A stretch of DNA of 7,583 nt, taken from the NCBI GenBank assembly GCA_964560325.1, contig CAZLLV010000297.1, positions 1-7,583 on the forward strand. Direction: 5' to 3'. A program made the position numbers and the translations under genes. The stretch comes from CAZLLV01 sp964560325 (GTDB lineage: Bacteria; Acidobacteriota; Thermoanaerobaculia; Multivoradales; DATKCC01). This document shows, one piece after another, positions 5,544 to 7,583 of the stretch. Below the pieces are notes generated by a model. The model made no database searches, was not told the origin of the DNA, and worked only from the letters and a program-made list of their open reading frames with translations. The stretch's first letter is position 1. Each line of letters begins with the position of its first letter.

Positions 5544-5951
5544 TTGCCCGAAACCTACTTCCCCGTCCTGCTCGCCCTGGGAGTGGCCCTGCTGATCGGC
5601 CTGGGGATGGTGGGGCTGTCCTACTTGGCCGGCAGGAAGCACATGGGCCGCACCGAGCTGACGCCCTACGAGTCGGGCATGCCGATGCTCGACCGCTCCC
5701 ACAAGCGGATCTCGATCATCTTCTTCCTGATCGCGATCGACTTCATCGTCTTCGATCTCGAAGCGGTCTTCCTCTACCCGTGGGCGCTCGTCGTTCGAAC
5801 CGGCGGCTGGCCGCTGTTCGGCGCCGTGATGGTCTTCGTGGCGCTCATCCTGGTCGGCTACGCCTACGTCTGGAAGAAGGGCGGGCTCGACCTGGCGGCG
5901 GCCCGGCCCGAGGCCCGGCGGAAGGCATCGTTCGAAAGGAGCCGGCCGTGA
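5544..5951 (+). CDS. nuoA: NADH:quinone oxidoreductase (complex I) subunit A
   Basis: The 135-residue membrane protein is a small subunit of the complex I membrane arm beside the quinone site. It has three predicted helices (about 6-29, 56-84 and 89-110). The family signature is clear: TPYESGM (40-46) in the long loop after helix 1, and FIVFDLEAVFLYPWA (67-81) with conserved Asp71 and Glu73 in helix 2. Length is within the usual range. The frame stays open upstream to at least 5409, but that extension is Arg/Pro-rich and unlike NuoA; TTG 5544 has GGAGGT nine bases upstream and begins PETYFPVLLA, as expected. The stop TGA (5949-5951) overlaps the nuoE GTG as GTGA. It is the first gene of the operon and is followed directly by nuoE, not the canonical nuoB. 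Confidence 0.93.
   Translation: MPETYFPVLLALGVALLIGLGMVGLSYLAGRKHMGRTELTPYESGMPMLDRSHKRISIIFFLIAIDFIVFDLEAVFLYPWALVVRTGGWPLFGAVMVFVALILVGYAYVWKKGGLDLAAARPEARRKASFERSRP
5936..5941 (+). promoter_or_regulatory. Ribosome binding site of nuoE
   Basis: AAGGAG lies six bases before GTG 5948-5950, inside the end of nuoA. It supports GTG 5948 over the other in-frame start codons further upstream, which lie inside nuoA. Confidence 0.75.
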
Positions 5952-6526
5952 GCGACGCCCTCACCCCGCGGCCCCCCGAGGAGGAGCGGATCGACCCGAC
6001 GCGGCAGGAGCCGACGCCCGAGGTGGCGCGGGGGGACGGCCTCCCGCCCGAGGTCAAGGCGAAGCTCGATCAGATCCGGAAGCGCTACCCCGACCGCAAG
6101 GCCGCCCTCATCCCGGCCCTCCACCTCGCCCAGGGCGCCTGGGGCGGCTGGCTGCCCGACGAGGCGGTCGCGGCGGTCGCGGCGGAGCTCGACCTGCCGC
6201 CGGCCGAGGTCTGGGGCGTGGTCTCGTTCTACGACCTCTTCCACACCCACCCGGTCGGGCGCCATCGCCTGCGGGTCTGCACCAACCTCCCCTGCCAGCT
6301 CCGGGGCGCCCAGGAGGTCATGGAGCTCCTCCGCGACGAGCTCGGCGTGGGCGAGGATCAGGTGACGCCGGACGGCCTCTGCTCCTACGTCCACTTCGAG
6401 TGCCTCGGCTCGTGCGACACCGCCCCGATGATGATGATCGACGACCGGTACGAGGAGAACCTCACCCCCGAGCGGGTGCGGGAGATCGTGCGCCAGATGC
6501 GTGGATTGCGCGAGGAGGCCGGCTGA
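5948..6526 (+). CDS. nuoE: NADH:quinone oxidoreductase subunit E (24 kDa, [2Fe-2S] N1a)
   Basis: The 192-residue cytoplasmic subunit of the NADH dehydrogenase module has a thioredoxin-like fold. The [2Fe-2S] ligands are present as CTNLPC (Cys111, Cys116) and CLGSC (Cys152, Cys156), the standard C-x4-C and C-x3-C pattern. Helical N-terminal motifs such as RYPDRKAALIPALHLAQ (46-62) and WGVVSFYDLFHTHP (89-102) are typical. It is somewhat longer than E. coli NuoE owing to a Pro/Glu-rich N-terminal tail (about residues 1-32) with no recognisable domain. GTG 5948 is chosen because of the GTGA overlap with nuoA and AAGGAG six bases upstream. The stop overlaps the nuoF ATG (TGATG). NuoE and NuoF together pass electrons from NADH via FMN into the complex. 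Confidence 0.94.
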   Translation: MSDALTPRPPEEERIDPTRQEPTPEVARGDGLPPEVKAKLDQIRKRYPDRKAALIPALHLAQGAWGGWLPDEAVAAVAAELDLPPAEVWGVVSFYDLFHTHPVGRHRLRVCTNLPCQLRGAQEVMELLRDELGVGEDQVTPDGLCSYVHFECLGSCDTAPMMMIDDRYEENLTPERVREIVRQMRGLREEAG

Positions 6527-7583
6527 TGGCCGCCGCCGAGCCGCTCCTGACCCGCAACGTCGACCGCCCCGAGGCGCGGACGGTGAAGGGCTACCGCGAC
6601 CGCGGCGGCTACGAGGGGCTGAAGAAGGCCCTCTCGATGGGGCCCGACGCGGTGATCGAGGAGGTCAAGGCGTCCGGCCTGCGCGGCCGCGGCGGCGCGG
6701 GCTTCCCGTGCGGCATGAAGTGGGGGTTCATCCCGAAGCAGTCGGAGAAGCCGAAGTACATCGTCTGCAACGCCGACGAGTCGGAGCCCGGCACCTTCAA
6801 GGACCGGCTCCTGATGGAGCACGACCCGCACCTCCTGATCGAAGGCTGTGCGATCGCCGGCTACGCGGTCGGCTCGAACACGACCTACATCTACATCCGC
6901 GGCGAGTACACCTTCGCCGCCGACGTGCTCGAAGAGGCGATCCGGGACGCCTACGCCGAGGGCATCCTGGGCGAGAAGGCGATGGGCTCGGACTTCCGGC
7001 ACGACGTCTTCGTCCACCGGGGCGCCGGGGCCTACATCTGCGGCGAGGAGACCGGCCTGCTCGAATCGCTCGAGGGCAAGCGGGGCCAGCCGCGCGTCAA
7101 GCCGCCCTTCCCGGCGGTGGTCGGCGCCTTCGGCTGCCCGACGGTGATCAACAACGTCGAGACGCTCTGCTGCGTGACGCACATCGTGCAGCGCGGAGCC
7201 GACTGGTTCAAGGCGATCGGCACCGACGAGCGCAACACCGGCCCGAAGCTCTACGCGGTCTCCGGGCACGTCGAGCGCCCCGGAACCTACGAGCATCCGA
7301 TCGGCATCACCTTTCGCGAGCTTCTCGACTCGTGCGGCGGCATGTACAAAGGACGTGCGCTCAAGGCCTGGATCCCGGGCGGCGCTTCGGCGGCGATGCT
7401 GACGGCGGCCGACGTCGACCTCAAGCTCGACTTCGACACCCTCGCCAAGGCCGGCTCGATGCTCGGCTCGGCGGCGGTGATCGTGATGGACGAGACGACC
7501 TGCGTCGTGCGCGCGACTCTGCGCCTCGCCGAATTCTTCGCCCACGAATCGTGCGGCCAGTGCACGCCCTGCCGCGAGGGTAC
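6526..7583 (+). CDS. nuoF: NADH:quinone oxidoreductase subunit F (51 kDa, NADH/FMN-binding), 3' end cut by the window
   Basis: The frame from ATG 6526 is open to the window end, giving 352 complete codons; NuoF is usually about 420-450 residues, so roughly the last fifth is missing. The NADH/FMN-binding region is clear: GLRGRGGAGFPCGMKW (51-66), YIVCNADESEPGTFKDR (78-94), and GAGAYICGEETGLLESLEGK (167-185 region). ESCGQCTPCREG (341-352) supplies three of the four ligands of [4Fe-4S] cluster N3 (Cys343, Cys346, Cys349); the fourth lies beyond the edge. It accepts hydride from NADH onto FMN and passes electrons to N3 and to NuoE N1a. AGGAGG (6513-6518) sits seven bases before the ATG, which overlaps the nuoE stop by one base. 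The residue after GAGFP is Cys62 where E. coli NuoF has Thr at the aligned position. Confidence 0.95.
   Translation, partial: MAAAEPLLTRNVDRPEARTVKGYRDRGGYEGLKKALSMGPDAVIEEVKASGLRGRGGAGFPCGMKWGFIPKQSEKPKYIVCNADESEPGTFKDRLLMEHDPHLLIEGCAIAGYAVGSNTTYIYIRGEYTFAADVLEEAIRDAYAEGILGEKAMGSDFRHDVFVHRGAGAYICGEETGLLESLEGKRGQPRVKPPFPAVVGAFGCPTVINNVETLCCVTHIVQRGADWFKAIGTDERNTGPKLYAVSGHVERPGTYEHPIGITFRELLDSCGGMYKGRALKAWIPGGASAAMLTAADVDLKLDFDTLAKAGSMLGSAAVIVMDETTCVVRATLRLAEFFAHESCGQCTPCREG

Noticed and set aside
3922..5595. Long + strand open frame (557 residues) opposite the histidine kinase
   Set aside because: It is a mirror of the kinase codon bias at high GC; the product is Arg/Pro/Gln/His-rich with no family features, while the - strand frame has all kinase boxes.
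5780..5947. N-terminal extension of nuoE back into nuoA
   Set aside because: It overlaps nuoA coding sequence with Arg/Gly-rich translation; GTG 5948 has an ideal Shine-Dalgarno and a typical GTGA overlap.
6385..7545. Long - strand open frame (386 residues) opposite nuoE/nuoF
   Set aside because: It is the antisense shadow of nuoF, which is clearly coding on the + strand by its NADH, FMN and Fe-S motifs.

Overview
This is a high-GC bacterial window of about 7.6 kb with strong third-position G/C bias. It holds chromosomal-type genes and no sign of a phage, plasmid, transposase, CRISPR array, tRNA or rRNA. The lineage cannot be settled from the sequence. The GC content, a secreted serine hydrolase with an ordinary Sec signal, an ECF42-type sigma factor and a rearranged complex I operon would fit a high-GC Gram-negative such as an Acidobacteriota-like or related environmental bacterium, but this is a weak inference.

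Left part (1-1126): the 3' end of an ECF42-type sigma factor gene on the + strand, whose N-terminal sigma domains lie outside the window. It is followed by 289 bp of non-coding DNA packed with hairpins and containing a 16-bp G/C-only inverted repeat. This region separates two convergent genes.

Middle part (1127-3388): a GT2 family glycosyltransferase on the - strand and a divergently transcribed secreted serine hydrolase of the beta-lactamase/PBP fold on the + strand. They share a 78-bp intergenic region.

Next (3407-5292, - strand): a two-gene operon encoding a six-TM HisKA_3-type histidine kinase and a NarL/LuxR-type response regulator, joined by an ATGA overlap. It converges on the hydrolase gene with only 18 bp between stop codons. 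No obvious target gene, such as an efflux ABC transporter, is present.

Right part (5293-7583, + strand): a 251-bp divergent regulatory region, then the start of a respiratory complex I (NADH:quinone oxidoreductase) operon in the order nuoA-nuoE-nuoF. nuoB, nuoC and nuoD are not between nuoA and nuoE. The three genes are tightly coupled (GTGA and TGATG overlaps, each with a good Shine-Dalgarno), and nuoF runs off the right edge inside its N3 iron-sulfur motif. The upstream region contains an exact TGTGA-N6-TCACA palindrome, the classical Crp-type operator, and three copies of a TCACG(A/T)GCC motif.

I see no evidence of a wholly novel system. The points most worth a second look are the noncanonical nuo gene order, the Crp-like operator upstream of it, and the hairpin-rich element at 838-1126.
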